Shown: positions 40,535 to 50,462 of the stretch, piece after piece | Layout: each line of letters begins with the position of its first letter | Position numbering within the stretch: position 1 is the stretch's first letter | Source: Peromyscus leucopus | Lineage: Eukaryota > Chordata > Mammalia > Rodentia > Cricetidae | Reading direction: 5' to 3' | Assembly (NCBI RefSeq): GCF_004664715.2 | Contig: NC_051073.1 | Span: 65,849,664-65,913,663, forward strand | DNA length: 64,000 nt | Notes under the pieces: generated by a model | What the model saw: only the letters and a program-made list of their open reading frames with translations | The model's database searches: none | What the model was told of the DNA's origin: nothing | Translations under genes and position numbers: made by a program

Positions 40535-40930
40535 GGGATGGTTAGTTTCTGTCAACTCGACAGAAACTAGAGTCATCTGGGAAAATGGAAACTTAACTTT
40601 CATCAAACTGGCCTGTAGGCAAGTCTGTGGGGACATTTTCTTGATTCATAATTGATATGGGAGGGCCTACCCCAATGCAGTGCACCACCCGTGGGCTATG
40701 GTCCTGAGTGGTATAAGAAAACAGGCTGAGCAGGCGGGGAACAAGTCAGTTAGCGGCACCCCCCACGGCCTCTGTTTCAGTTCCTGTCTCCAGGTTCCTG
40801 TCTCGAGTTCCTGCCTCAGCTTCCTTCATGAGGGACGACAAACTCCAAGATGAAATAAACCCTTTCCTCCCGCAGTGGCTTTCGGTAAGTATTTTGTCAC
40901 AGCAATAGAAGGGATGCCAAGAAGAACTCA
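40535..40930 (+). mobile_element. LTR-like repeat, rodent/mammalian, family unnamed
   Basis: GGGATGGTTAGTTTCTGTCA start, GGAAAATGGAAACTTAAC, GGGCTATGGTCCTGAGTGG, GATGAAATAAACCCTTTCC (polyadenylation-type signal) and TATTTTGTCACAGCAATAG end. I know this repeat pattern from rodent genomes but cannot name the family. The signal order gives plus orientation. Confidence 0.65.
40543..40569. repeat. Perfect hairpin at the repeat's 5' end
   Basis: 11-bp arms TAGTTTCTGTC and GACAGAAACTA around a 5-nt loop. Confidence 0.85.
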
Positions 40931-41162
40931 TAGTGTGTAAGATAGCCTGGATCTTCCGGGAGTCCAGTAGCTCTGGGCTGACCTCTCCTCCAGGTTCTCA
41001 TATCTCTAACTGCTTCCAGCTCAGGCCGGTTTCTTAGGCTAGGTCTAACACAAGCTATTTCCAAGAGTGCATTATCCCTGGGCTAAATCAGTATGTGATG
41101 TTATTTCTTAACAACTACTGATCAATTATTGGATCAGATTGCTCTAGAACCTTTTGGGAGTT

Positions 41163-41335
41163 TTGTTTTTTTTTTTTTGTTTGTTTGTTTTTGTTGTCAA
41201 AACAGGCTTTCTCTGTGTGGCCCTGACTGTCCTGAAACTTTCTCCGTAGACCAGGCTGGCCTTGAACTCTCAAAGATCCCAGCCCTGCCTCCTGAGTGCT
41301 GGGATCAAAGGTGTGTGCGGCTACCACCCAGCTTG
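41163..41335 (-). mobile_element. B1 SINE
   Basis: T-rich tail with GTTT units, then AACAGGCTTTCTCTGTGTGG, AGACCAGGCTGGCCTTGAAC, CTGAGTGCTGGGATCAAAGG and CGGCTACCACCCAGC. Antisense. Confidence 0.95.
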
Positions 41336-41392
41336 AACCTCTTAGTTTATTTATAGAATTCATTCAAATCTCTGTTCTTGAGGAACTAATCA

Positions 41393-41455
41393 ATGTCATC
41401 ATCACCGATGACATCACTGATGATATCATCATCAATGACATCATTACCAGTGACA
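41393..41455. repeat. TGATGA/TGACATCA palindrome cluster
   Basis: Hairpin arms ATGTCATC (41393-41400) and GATGACAT (41407-41414), the perfect palindrome TGATGATATCATCA (41418-41431), and further TGACATCA copies. ATF/CREB-like half-sites recur in the cluster. Confidence 0.8.
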
Positions 41456-41468
41456 GCAGCAACAGGAC

Positions 41469-41473
41469 ATACA

Positions 41474-41517
<44 letters not shown>
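41469..41517. repeat. (CA)n microsatellite
   Basis: About 23 CA units with one CC interruption, directly after the palindrome cluster. Confidence 0.96.
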
Positions 41518-41819
41518 CTACACTAACTATTATTTTGAAACTTTGGCTAGATGCCACAATTTAGTTAGGCAAAGTGCATGATAAGGTAAAATAAAAATTG
41601 TCCTCTGTTTTGAGATTGACTCAGGCAGTCTTAATGTCACTGGATTTTATAACAAGACTCTCTAAGCACAGAGACTACATTTACAAAAGCATGCCTGGGG
41701 TGGATGGAATTGGAGTAGTCTGTTGGGTTAGATCTGTGTTGAACCCTGGCTACACATTCACCTGAGAGTTCCAGAAAAATACTGGTGCCCGGACTGTCCT
41801 GCAGGCTTGTTAAAGCAGA

Positions 41820-41913
41820 ATGTGTGTGTGTGTGTGCGTGTGTGTGTGTGTGTGCATGTGTATGTGTTTGCATGTGTGTGTGCGTGTGTATGTGTGTGTG
41901 CATGTGTGTGTCT
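41820..41913. repeat. Imperfect (TG)n
   Basis: TG units broken by CGTG, CATG, TATG and TTTG. Confidence 0.93.
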
Positions 41914-41919
41914 GTAGCA

Positions 41920-42605
41920 GTAGCCTGAACAGCAGTATAAAGGTCACTGTTGAGAACCACAGAGTCAGTTAAATGGACCTGGGGGGTCAGGGGTGATGGC
42001 TGCTGTGCCGTTCAATGACAGACTGAGGACTTCGAGCTTCTGATTAAAGAAATGCCTCCATGTCAGAGCTAGACAGGACTCTAGATGTGATGCTTCCTTC
42101 TAGGTTGGGGAAACAGGCTCTGAGGCCTATAAAGGCCACACAGGAAGAGAAAGGCAGATTCTGTCCTCGAAGCTGGTGTCTTTCACCATACACCTCTTCC
42201 CAAAAGCTCCCTTGCAAGTCAAGAGACCAGAGCAGGTAGGAGGGACGGCTTTTACTCTTCTGTGAAGAGTTAGATCTTGATGCTGCAGACCTCACAGCAT
42301 CTTTGATGATCTGCAGAGTTGAGTGATATTTTGATTTTATAACCACCAACGTTGAGAACGCGCTTCACATAAATACACAGTACAAAAGGACAGAAGCATG
42401 CTTAGCTAATTTCAGAGATTGTTACAAAGTCCATCCTAACCCTAAGCCAGTGTCCTCTGAATGTTTATGTTTGAAACTCAAGTCTACAACTTAAGAAGCA
42501 ATTTTAAAAATCAAACATTCTAATAATACTGTTATTATTTAAATACTAAATACCTCTGATATTTAAATACTAAAGAATGATGGTAGACAAATATTAAAAG
42601 TCTTT
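41920..42605. other. Unique sequence, AT-rich at right
   Basis: A 14-bp ATTTAAATACTAAA direct repeat occurs twice near 42537-42575. Nothing else recognised. Confidence 0.4.
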
Positions 42606-42610
42606 GTTCT

Positions 42611-42775
42611 AAAGCCAGGTGTGGTGATACAAGCCTTTAATCCCAGCACTTGGGAGACAGAGGCAAGCTAATTTCTGAGTTTGAGGCCAGCCTGGTCTAC
42701 AGAGTGAGTTATAGGGCAGCAAGGACTATATAGAGAAACTCTGACTCAAAAAAGAAAGAAAGAAAAGAGAAAGTG
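42611..42775 (+). mobile_element. B1 SINE
   Basis: AAGCCAGGTGTGGTGATAC, AATCCCAGCACTTGGGAGAC, GAGGCCAGCCTGGTCTACAG and GAAAGAAAG-type tail. First of a train of SINEs through 44385. Confidence 0.95.
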
Positions 42776-42845
42776 TATGTTTTAACTAGACCATTACATT
42801 TCTATAAGAGTAGAAAACTATGTTCAATAATAATACTGCAACTCA

Positions 42846-43025
42846 GGGTCTGGAGAGATGGCTCAAAGGTTAAGGGCACTGGCTGCTCTTCCAGAGGACC
42901 TGGGTTCAATTCCCAGCACCCACATGGCAGCTCATAACTGTCTGTAACTCCAGTTCCAGGGGATCTGACACCCTCACACCAATGCACACAAAATAAATCT
43001 AAATAAATTATTTAATAAAAAAAAA
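42846..43025 (+). mobile_element. B2 SINE, well preserved
   Basis: GGTCTGGAGAGATGGCTC, GAGGACCTGGGTTCAATTCC, CAGCACCCACATGGCAGCTC and AACTCCAGTTCCAGGGGATC. The 3' third is shortened and runs into AAATAAATCTAAATAAAT. Pol III A and B boxes nearly intact. Confidence 0.96.
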
Positions 43026-43057
43026 TCCTGCAACTCATAGCATCCTGGTCACTACAC

Positions 43058-43215
43058 AAACCAGGTGTGGTAGTGCACACTTGGAACTCCAGCACTCTGG
43101 AGACAAAGGTAGGCAGACTTCTACATAGTGGCCAGCCTGGTCTACATAGTAAGTTCCAATCCATCCAAGGCTACATAGTGAGACCTTATGTCAGGACGAA
43201 CGAAACAAACAAAAA
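43058..43215 (+). mobile_element. B1 SINE, diverged
   Basis: ACCAGGTGTGGTAGTGCACA, CTCCAGCACTCTGGAGACA, GCCAGCCTGGTCTACATAG and GGCTACATAGTGAGACC. The tail runs into a B3. Confidence 0.88.
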
Positions 43216-43372
43216 AGCTGGTGAGAGAGCTCAGCAGGTAGTGGCAATGGCCCCCAAGTCTGATGACCTGATGTCAATTCCTGTGTCCCACCCAACACGA
43301 GGGTAGAGAAAACTGACTTTCGAAGTTGTCCTCTGACCTTCCCAGGTGTGTTGTGACGTGTACACCCTCTTA
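43216..43372 (+). mobile_element. B3 SINE
   Basis: AGCTGGTGAGAGAGCTCAGC, AATGGCCCCCAAGTCTGATG, CCTGATGTCAATTCCTGTG, GAAGTTGTCCTCTGACC and a GTGACGTGTACACC end. Its head abuts the B1. Confidence 0.85.
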
Positions 43373-43377
43373 CGCAC

Positions 43378-43507
43378 AAGGATGGAGAGATGTCTTGTTG
43401 GTTAAGAGTTCCCACTGTTCTTGAAGACACCCCAGTTCCATTCCCAGCACTCACGATGGGTGGCTCCAGCTCCAAGGTGACCTGACAATTCTGCCCACCT
43501 CATACAC

Positions 43508-43560
<53 letters not shown>

Positions 43561-43600
43561 ATACACACAAAGTTTTAAGAGAAAAAATTTAAATAAACAA
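43378..43600 (+). mobile_element. B2 SINE with (CA)n inside
   Basis: AAGGATGGAGAGATGTCTTG, GTTAAGAGTTCCCACTGTTC, TTCCATTCCCAGCACTCACG and CACCTGCACACA, where the usual short CA segment has grown to about 23 units (43509-43555). The AT-rich tail follows. Confidence 0.88.
43509..43555. repeat. (CA)n microsatellite in B2
   Basis: Pure CA, expanded from the CA-rich 3' region of the B2. Confidence 0.96.
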
Positions 43601-43767
43601 AAGTTTTAGAATGAAATAAAACCCAAACAAACGTAACCTCAGACAGTCGCAAATCTGAGCTGAGGTATTTCACAGAGTTGACTGATGTTGAATTAATTTT
43701 TGACCATAGGGCATCAGAAACTTTTATTGTTGCCCAGTTTTTTGCATCTCACACATACATGGACATG

Positions 43768-43895
43768 ACCAGTGGTGGGGCACACCTTTAATTCCAGCAC
43801 TCGGGAGGCAGAGACAAGTGGATCTCTGTGACTTTGGAGACAGCCTGGTCCAGCCTGGTCCAGAACATCTGCAGAGAAACCCTGTCTCAAAAAAG
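43768..43895 (+). mobile_element. B1 SINE
   Basis: GACCAGTGGTGGGGCACACC, CAGCACTCGGGAGGCAGAG and GCAGAGAAACCCTGTCTC. An 11-bp unit AGCCTGGTCC is duplicated in the centre. Confidence 0.92.
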
Positions 43896-43968
43896 AGGAA
43901 GAAGGAGCAGGAGGAGAGAAGGAGGAGGAGGAGAGGAGGAGGAGGAGGAGGAGAGGAAGAGGAAGTAG
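43896..43968. repeat. (GAG)n/(GGA)n purine tract
   Basis: About 70 bp of purines, expanded from the B1 tail. Triplex-prone. Confidence 0.93.
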
Positions 43969-44125
43969 CTGGGATTCAGAACACTGAGGTTTGCAGTGGT
44001 GAACAGAGCGTACAGCTTTGCAGCCCTTGGCACAGACAGAAAAGCTATACCACTTATTAACTACTGCTTGCTCATTCTCTCTGATCCTTTTCATCTGCAA
44101 ACCAGGAATTAAAAACAAGCACATC

Positions 44126-44262
44126 CCAGCCAGGTGTTGGTGGCTCATGCCTTTAATCCAGACACTTGGGAGGCTTAGGTAGACAGATCTCTAAGAGTTC
44201 AAGGCCAGCCAGGGCTTCGTAATGAGACCCTGTTTCCAAAATAAATAAATAAAAATAAAATG
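44126..44262 (+). mobile_element. B1 SINE
   Basis: CCCAGCCAGGTGTTGGTGGC, CTTTAATCCAGACACTTGGG, TTCAAGGCCAGCCAGGGC and AATAAATAAATAAA tail. Confidence 0.88.
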
Positions 44263-44283
44263 ATGAATTAGTAAGTCCCATGA

Positions 44284-44385
44284 TGCTGGGTGTGGTGGCC
44301 CATGCTTTCAATGCCAGTGTTGGGGAATCTGAGGCAGGAGGATGGCAAGCCTGGCCTACCCTGTGAGGCTGTCTCAACCAATAGA
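44284..44385 (+). mobile_element. PB1/B1-like SINE, short
   Basis: GCTGGGTGTGGTGGCCCAT, TTCAATGCCAGTGTTGGGG and GAGGCAGGAGGATGGCAAG, then AGGCTGTCTC. Older 7SL-type SINE with internal deletion. Confidence 0.75.
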
Positions 44386-44389
44386 ATCG

Positions 44390-45025
44390 TTGTTATGGTT
44401 ACAGATGAGACGATAGGGAGACATAGTGGAAATCAACTGGTAATTCTAATTAGCAGCTGCATTAAAAAACAAAATCTTGGGGGTTTTATACAACATTATC
44501 TGCAGAGAAGATAAAAAGATGTTTTGAGTCTTGGTGCTTTGAGGCATGGGATATGGTGATCTTGCGAAGGCTGTTTTTAGTTTCCTCTGATTGAAAACAC
44601 ACATAACCCCCAACTGGAGCACTTCTTATGAAGGAATGAATGGATTTCCAATCTGTGCTTTCTTGTTTATCATGGAAAATATGCAATCCAAGGAAAACAC
44701 AGGTGGCTGAGAGTGTTCCTCACTGCCTCTATTTTTATCGTGTGTAGAGGGCTCCAGCTTAAGCCCAAATATATTACTTAACAGAAAATGAAGACTGACT
44801 TTCAAGGTTAAATGGCTCCGGTTTCCTGCTCAGATGCAGATTGTTCTCTTCCTAGCTGCCTACTGAAGTAGAACTCGACCCCCCTCTCCACCCCTACCCC
44901 CACCCTCAACCCCAGTACTGACTGAATTCCAAGACCCCAGTAAGCGAACGGGTATTTACAAAGAAGCAGTTCTTCGAACTTAGGGCCCCTCTCTCCCTTT
45001 GTTCTGTAGTCTGTCTGTCTGTCGT
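44390..45025. other. Unique sequence
   Basis: No repeats recognised; short open frames only. Confidence 0.4.
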
Positions 45026-45029
45026 CTGT

Positions 45030-45360
45030 CCCTCCAGTTCCTTGGCAGAGCAAAGCCACCTCCCAGGGGGCTGGCTGTTTGCGACAGGAAGGCAGGAAGA
45101 GGATCCTGGTGGGGTGCCGGGTGGGGGGAGCTGTACCGGCTGGTTTCCTCCCGGCCTCTGAGCAGGCGTACCACCTGCCCAGCCTGGCGGTGGGAGAAAC
45201 GGACTCACAACCCAACCGCTCCCTCGCCCCCAAGCCCTGTGGGATTTAAAGCTCACGGCGGGTGGGGAGCCAGGCGGTGTGCCTAGGTGCCCGAGAGCCG
45301 CCCCGGAGACGATCTAGACCCTGGGCTGGAACTTAGCACGCCGCCCGTTACCAGTGAGGC
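45030..45360 (+). promoter_or_regulatory. GC-rich candidate promoter / first exon
   Basis: CpG-enriched but weaker than the 32.8-kb island. TTTAAA (45245-45250) could act as a TATA element, followed by a CpG-containing stretch and TTACCAGTGAGG near 45350, a possible splice donor (A|GTGAGG). The three signals are correctly ordered on the plus strand, but no coding sequence supports a gene. Confidence 0.35.
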
Positions 45361-45634
45361 CGGGGGAGTGGGTCGCCTCCTCCTGGGCTGTGTCCTGGAC
45401 ATTTTTCTCTCCGACCCGCTCGGTCCCTTTTCTGTTGATGTTTTGTGATTCGACGAGAACTAAGACTATATATTCAGGCCCTCGCAAGGCAAACTCTTTC
45501 CTGTTTTCATGCTTGGGCGACAAACTGACTTCTCCCAGGACTCAGCTGCCTTAGTCTACCGGAGAAAGTGTCACGCAAAGTCAGACTTGCATCGATGCTA
45601 GTTCTCGGGGTGGGTGGGGGGTAGTAGCTCACAC

Positions 45635-45780
45635 ACTAGCAGACGTTTATCAGTGCCGACTCAAGGCTTAGCATAGTTCTCTGCACTTGAATACAGTCTC
45701 TCATCCACTCCGCAGCAATCCTGTGGGGGCAGAATTCTTATTCCTCAGGACGACACAGCAAACGGCAGGTAGGGTTGGGG
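45635..45780 (-). mobile_element. MIR, long
   Basis: GCTTAGCATAGTTCTCTGCA, CTCATCCACTCCGCAGCAAT, CCTGTGGGGGCAGAATTCT and ATTCCTCAGGACGACACAGC follow antisense MIR from its 3' end to the core. Confidence 0.75.
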
Positions 45781-45784
45781 TGTG

Positions 45785-46300
45785 CTCTGGCCATGTGACA
45801 CCAGATAGGAGTTACACCGAAGACTTTCTCTCCCAGTGCAGAGACCTTGATCGAGCTGATGCGCCAGAGCCATCTTGCATGCATGGCTTTGGTTGCGAAG
45901 AGCCGAAGCTGTGGGGTATCTGTCCAACCTTCCTTGGGAACTAGGTCCATCCGTCCATTAGGGACAGGCCAGCAACGGTTCCACTTCCTGCTGTTTTTCA
46001 GGAAGGGTTCCCTGGCAAACAAGGAAGGTGCAGGACAGGCAGGGACAGATGAGGGCTGGAGTCAACCAGCCACTGTAGGGTGGGGTCTGGAAAGAGAGGG
46101 GTGTTGGGGGGCGGGGTACTACCTGGTCACTCAATGGAATCTTGACCTGAGACTGGATGCAGGGGCTGGGTTTCATCCTTGCCAGAACCTGGAAGGACCT
46201 TCGCTCTGCCACTCTGAGGCCTGAGCCTGGCAGGACACTTTACTGATGGACAAGGTAGACTGGACTGCCAAGGAGCAAGAAATTGTGTCCCTAGAAGGAC
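45785..46300. other. Unique sequence
   Basis: Several overlapping frames (45847-46224 plus, 45958-46405 minus). None recognised. Confidence 0.4.
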
Positions 46301-46307
46301 ATCCCCT

Positions 46308-46315
46308 CGTGTGCA

Positions 46316-46388
<73 letters not shown>

Positions 46389-46389
46389 A
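46308..46389. repeat. (GTGC)n(TG)n compound repeat
   Basis: About ten TGCG units then about 17 TG units. 82 bp of unbroken purine-pyrimidine alternation (Z-DNA-prone). Confidence 0.96.
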
Positions 46390-46774
46390 GCATGCACTTA
46401 TTCACTGGGAGAGCAAGATGCCACTACCACACATCCCGCTTCACCATACAGCTGGCTTGGCTATCTCTCTTAGAGTATTATTACTCTTGGCTTCTACTGC
46501 CTGTGTCCCGCCGGCTCCCATGGCACTGTTTGCTAATGGAAAGTGCTTCGCACATTTGCTTGTGTGGGCCTCCCATGCACCCAGACGGTACACAAACCAG
46601 AGGAGTGCAGAAGGAACCCCATCTTCCTAGAGAGGAAAGAGAGGCCCGTGCTGTCCTGGGGCTGCGCCCTGACTGTCACTGGCTGGTGGGATGGGACCCT
46701 TGGAGCTCTTGCTGGCTCTACTGTTACTTCTACGGGACATGGATCATGCCATATCCTTTTCTGTGATCTCACAG

Positions 46775-46905
46775 GAAAATGACAATAATTCTAATAATCA
46801 TCTAATAATGGCTTTAATGAGTGAATACATGTAAGGTGGCTAGCCAGCACAGGGCTAAATGTTCAGTGTCTGTCAGCCTCTGCTACCTGCCATTACAGCA
46901 AAGGG
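46775..46905 (+). mobile_element. MIR 3' half
   Basis: GACAATAATTCTAATAATCA, GAGTGAATACATGTAAGG and CAGCACAGGGCTAAATGTTC follow MIR 3' (GATAATAATAGTACC...AATACATGTAAAGCG...GTGCCTGGCACA). Confidence 0.72.
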
Positions 46906-46954
46906 TGCTGTCCCTCCAGGCAGGTAACCCTACCAGTCTGACGCTCATTGTCCT

Positions 46955-47050
46955 CCCAGGGAAGGCTGGCAATTCTAGCTGCTTTATGGGATTGCCATGA
47001 GAACTAAACTGTGTTAATTATCTCTGTAAAGCATGCAATAAATGACCATC
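46955..47050 (+). mobile_element. MIR 3' fragment
   Basis: GGGATTGCCATGAGAACTAA, ACTGTGTTAATTATCTCTGT and AAAGCATGCAATAAATG resemble MIR 3' (GGGTTGTTGTGAGGATTAAATG). Confidence 0.6.
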
Positions 47051-47134
47051 CTCTCCATGTTGCCTTAGCCCAGTTTTGCTCCTGGGGGATGACTTTATTT
47101 CCAAATAGAAGAGCTTTGGAATCCTGTGCCCCGC

Positions 47135-47295
47135 CAACTAGGTTGACAGACACTTTGCTTAACCCCAGCTAGTGTCCCTTTTCCCACCTGTAAACTGGTA
47201 CGGTAATAACCATCCCTAGGAGGCTCGGGGATGGTTATGAGGGGAACGTATACGATAACACACAAAGCACGTCGGGTCCCTCTGAAGAGAGACGC
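47135..47295 (+). mobile_element. MIR
   Basis: ACTTTGCTTAACCCCAGCTA, CCCACCTGTAAACTGGTACG, GTAATAACCATCCCTAGGAG and GGTTATGAGGGGAACGTATA keep MIR order. The third MIR within about 520 bp, all in one orientation. Confidence 0.65.
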
Positions 47296-47299
47296 CTAT

Positions 47300-48095
47300 A
47301 AATGGAAGGTGGTACTACCAGGTGGAGCAATCATGGGTGAGAGCGCTCCCCTCCCCTTTCTTTAATTAGGAGAAAACTAGTAATTAGGAAGCATGGCCTT
47401 GTTAAAGCCGTGGGCCTGGGAAGTAGTTCTCTTGGCACCTAATCAGAACTGTGACATGGCACAAGGTTTTGACAAATGCGGCAGCAGGGGACCTTGCCCC
47501 AGGCTCAGAGAGGGATCTGGATATGAAGAGGAATTTGCCATCTGGGGCACAGGTCTGGAGGTGGCCGATGGATGGAGCTGGGGCCAGGAAGCCTCCTCGC
47601 TCACTTCCTCAGGGAGTCTCTCTACTCCGGTCAGCTGAGACTGCCTGCCCACATCAGCCTTCATGCTGGCCCTCCAAGTCACTATGATGGGCAGGTCAAA
47701 CCAAGCTTCTTCACGGGGTCCTCAGCCCTCTGGGTGACAACTCTGGGGGCTCTGAAAAGAACATCAGACCTGTCCCTGGGACAAGGAGCCCTCCTTGAGA
47801 TGGTCAGGTCGGAGGTGCTGGGGCCGCAGCTTGCCCTGGTTGCACACCAGCCTCCCACTGGACTACATCCCACCTCCCCTGCTGTGCCAGCTCAATCCCT
47901 TCTGGAAGCTTCAAAGTGCCCCTGCCAGGAAGCTTCCCAGGCTTCCCCAACTCTAGCCCTGGCTTCCCTTCCCAGCTCTGGGTTTGGTACAGTTTGCATT
48001 GGCGCCTTCCTCTCCTCCCCTCCCCGATGACGGGGCTGCAGGGAAGGAAGCTAGAGGACCCAAGCTTTCCCATACCAGCACCCAGCCTGACTACT
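47300..48095. other. Unique sequence
   Basis: AATTAG/TAATTAG motifs cluster at 47363-47390 (homeodomain-type). Overlapping ORFs over 47393-48030 on both strands are not recognised. Confidence 0.4.
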
Positions 48096-48096
48096 A

Positions 48097-48097
<1 letters not shown>

Positions 48098-48131
<34 letters not shown>

Positions 48132-48274
48132 GACACAGTTTCTCTTTGCAGCCCTGGCTCTCCTGGAACCAGCTCCGTAGACCAGCCTGACCTCGAACTC
48201 AGAAGGATTTGCCGGCCTCTGCCTCTCAAGTGCTGGGATGAAAGCCCTGGGCCGCCACCACCACCACCCGGCAG
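48098..48274 (-). mobile_element. B1 SINE with long A-tail (T-run)
   Basis: T29 at left, then GACACAGTTTCTCTTTGCAG, TCCTGGAACCAGCTCCGTAG, GACCAGCCTGACCTCGAACT, CAAGTGCTGGGATGAAAG and CACCACCACCACCCGGC. Antisense, full length. Confidence 0.95.
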
Positions 48275-48279
48275 CCTGA

Positions 48280-48685
48280 CTCCCTTGGGAGCTGGCAAAA
48301 CTGGCAGGAACGACTGTGCTGGTGAGCAAGTGGCAGAGGGCCGTTCTTTTTCCCCAATGGTGAATTATTTTAATTATCATAACAGAGACCCACTAAACAA
48401 GTGAACGCCTGGACGTCTTATCACAGTTCCGTGACTTTGGAATCAATGGAAATTTCAGACACAGATGAGACCCCCACCCCCACCCCCCGCTTTGTACCCG
48501 CTGAGTGCTCTTCCCTTATTCCCCTTGGGGTCACCTCTTTCCTTTGTCACCCTGACAGCGTCCCCTTCCCTGCACGGGCAGGTGAGACTCTGAGGACTGG
48601 CAAACTCTGGGGTCTCTAAGCCCGTACTCCTCTGTCACACAGCATCCTTCCGGAACTCCAGACCCTGCCTTCCGGCGGTGGCCAC
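48280..48685. other. Unique sequence
   Basis: Short CCCCACCCC tract near 48470-48488. Nothing else recognised. Confidence 0.4.
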
Positions 48686-48689
48686 TCTT

Positions 48690-49335
48690 CTCTCTGCTGC
48701 CATTACCTCACACTTGGACCATTTGCTCCCTCTCAGCAGCCACCAAGGGGAGGGCCTTAAGTCAGTCAGACTAGGTGACCCTGTTCTTCCAATTCCACCA
48801 ATGGCTTCTGATTTCACTCACAGTAAAACTCAGGTCCTTGGGGCCTACTGGGCTCTCCAAGCGTTCAGACTTCTTTGCTTTCTGTCCCCATCTCCAAGGC
48901 ACTGTTCCACCTCTGTCCCTCTGAGTAGCCTTTCTCACTGTTCCTCAGACTCCCAGACAAGGCCTCAGGCTGTTCCCTGGCAGCCATACCCATTCTGTAG
49001 ATACCACACGGCCTCGGCGTCTCTCCAGTTCTCCGCCCGTATTTCACATCTCCCCAAGGCCTGCCTGGCACATGCTATTGAAAAATAGGACCCGTACTCC
49101 AACCCCACTTCCTGCCGCCTAGGTCTTATTTGTTCTCTTTCTGTAGTACTTACTGTCTACCAAGTTGTGTATTTTACTTATTTATTACATTTATTATTGA
49201 TCGCCTATTTCTTCTGGTTATAAGGGAAACTCTCCGAGAATAGGAATTTTTGTAAACTTTGTGCACTTAAGTTTCCTTCAACAATGCCTACCTAGCACAT
49301 AGGTGTGCTAAATTATTTATTGGATGATTAAACAA
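48690..49335 (+). mobile_element. L2 LINE 3' region, long
   Basis: CAGGCTGTTCCCTGGCAGCC, TTTCACATCTCCCCAAGGCC, ATAGGAATTTTTGTAAACTT, CTACCTAGCACATAGGTGTG and ATTTATTGGATGATTAAAC follow the L2 3' ORF end to terminus. The longest fossil LINE segment in the window. Confidence 0.75.
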
Positions 49336-49361
49336 ATAAGTAAATGGATTATGAATTTAAG

Positions 49362-49472
49362 CCACTCTCTCCCCTCCCTCCCTCCTTCCTTCCCTTCCTC
49401 CCTCCCTCTCTCCCTCCTCCCTCCCTCTCTCCCTCCCTCCCTCCCTCCCTCCCTCCCTCCTCTCTCCCTCCC
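49362..49472. repeat. (CCCT)n/(CCTT)n pyrimidine tract
   Basis: About 110 bp of pyrimidines in CCCT/CTCC units. Confidence 0.96.
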
Positions 49473-49489
49473 TTAGTCCCTCTGGAATT

Positions 49490-49566
49490 TCTGCTCTGTT
49501 GGGGATTGCCTGCAGGGTCTTACACAGGCTAACCAGTGCTCTGCCACTAAGATAAATCTTCAGTTC
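49490..49566 (-). mobile_element. ID SINE (degenerate)
   Basis: TTGGGGATTGCCTGCAGGGT, CTTACACAGGCTAACCAGTG and CTCTGCCACTAAGATAAATC give the antisense ID order. Confidence 0.65.
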
Positions 49567-49569
49567 TTT

Positions 49570-49735
49570 TTATAATTTTTTTTTAAGTCAGGGTCTTGCT
49601 AAATTGCTCATACTGTACTGACCTTGAATTCTCTCTGTAGCCCATGCAAGCCTTTGTGATCTTCCTGCCTCAGCCTCCTGAGTAACTAGGATTGCAGGTA
49701 GATTACAGATGTATTCCCTCAGGCCTGGCTGAACC
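49570..49735 (-). mobile_element. PB1/B1-like SINE
   Basis: TTAAGTCAGGGTCTTGCTAA, GTACTGACCTTGAATTCTC, CTGCCTCAGCCTCCTGAGTA and ACTAGGATTGCAGG: antisense 7SL-type SINE, diverged. Confidence 0.78.
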
Positions 49736-49798
49736 TAAGCATTTCTTGTTAAAGAAATTCTAGAACTTCCATTAGATTTTCCAAAGTGTCTGTGATTT

Positions 49799-49829
49799 AA
49801 AAAAAAAAAAAAAAAAGTAGAAAAAAAAA
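49799..49829. repeat. A-rich run
   Basis: A17 and A9 separated by GTAG. Confidence 0.9.
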
Positions 49830-49834
49830 GAGGG

Positions 49835-50440
49835 TAGGAAACATTGACTTAATTACCCATCAGAAGCTGGGTGAGGACCCTCTGCCTGCTGAATAGTCTG
49901 CCTAATGAAGGTCATGAAGGGTTTTTTCTTTTCCCCATTTATGACTCCTTGTAGGTCTCTCCTGGCAGCTTCTGGCCCTTCCTCTCTCAGGCTGGCAGTA
50001 ACTCTTGCTTGACTTAGCCCTAGCTGGCGGCACTGAGCGGGGAACTGAGGAGACATGGACCAGGATGTAGGCAGGAGCTCTGGCAGCAGACTGGCTCCAG
50101 AGAAGCCATAGTTCCCCTTTTTCTTCTGTGGAGAGTGTCTAGGAGCAGAGGCTGATGTGGCCACAGCCCCCTGCACATCCTTGGGGAGCCAGGCAAGATG
50201 CCCAGACCATCAGGAGCTACTTCCGGCCTCACAGACACTGTGCAGAGAGACAAGGAGCAAATCCAGGAAATCTTATAATCCCCCCAACACCCCCAACCCC
50301 CCCCCCCCCGACGGAAGAGCTGACACTGGTCTGTGATTCTGTGATGAGAGCCGGGTGGATGAGTAGGACGACCTGGAAGGCAGGGAGACACCAAAGGCCA
50401 TCTGGAGGTGATAGTTGGAGTGAATTAGAGGTGAGTCAGC
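49835..50440. other. Unique sequence with C-run
   Basis: CCCCCAACACCC and a C13-type run at 50279-50310. No gene recognised. Confidence 0.4.
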
Positions 50441-50462
50441 CAACTCATGGGGCAGTTAAAAG

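Noticed and set aside
42846..43025. tRNA gene suggested by A and B boxes
   Set aside because: The boxes belong to a B2 SINE head; the sequence does not fold into a full tRNA cloverleaf. The same applies to the ID elements.
44808..45286. 141-codon minus-strand ORF in the GC-rich block
   Set aside because: Several frames are open together in GC-rich DNA and no family is recognisable.
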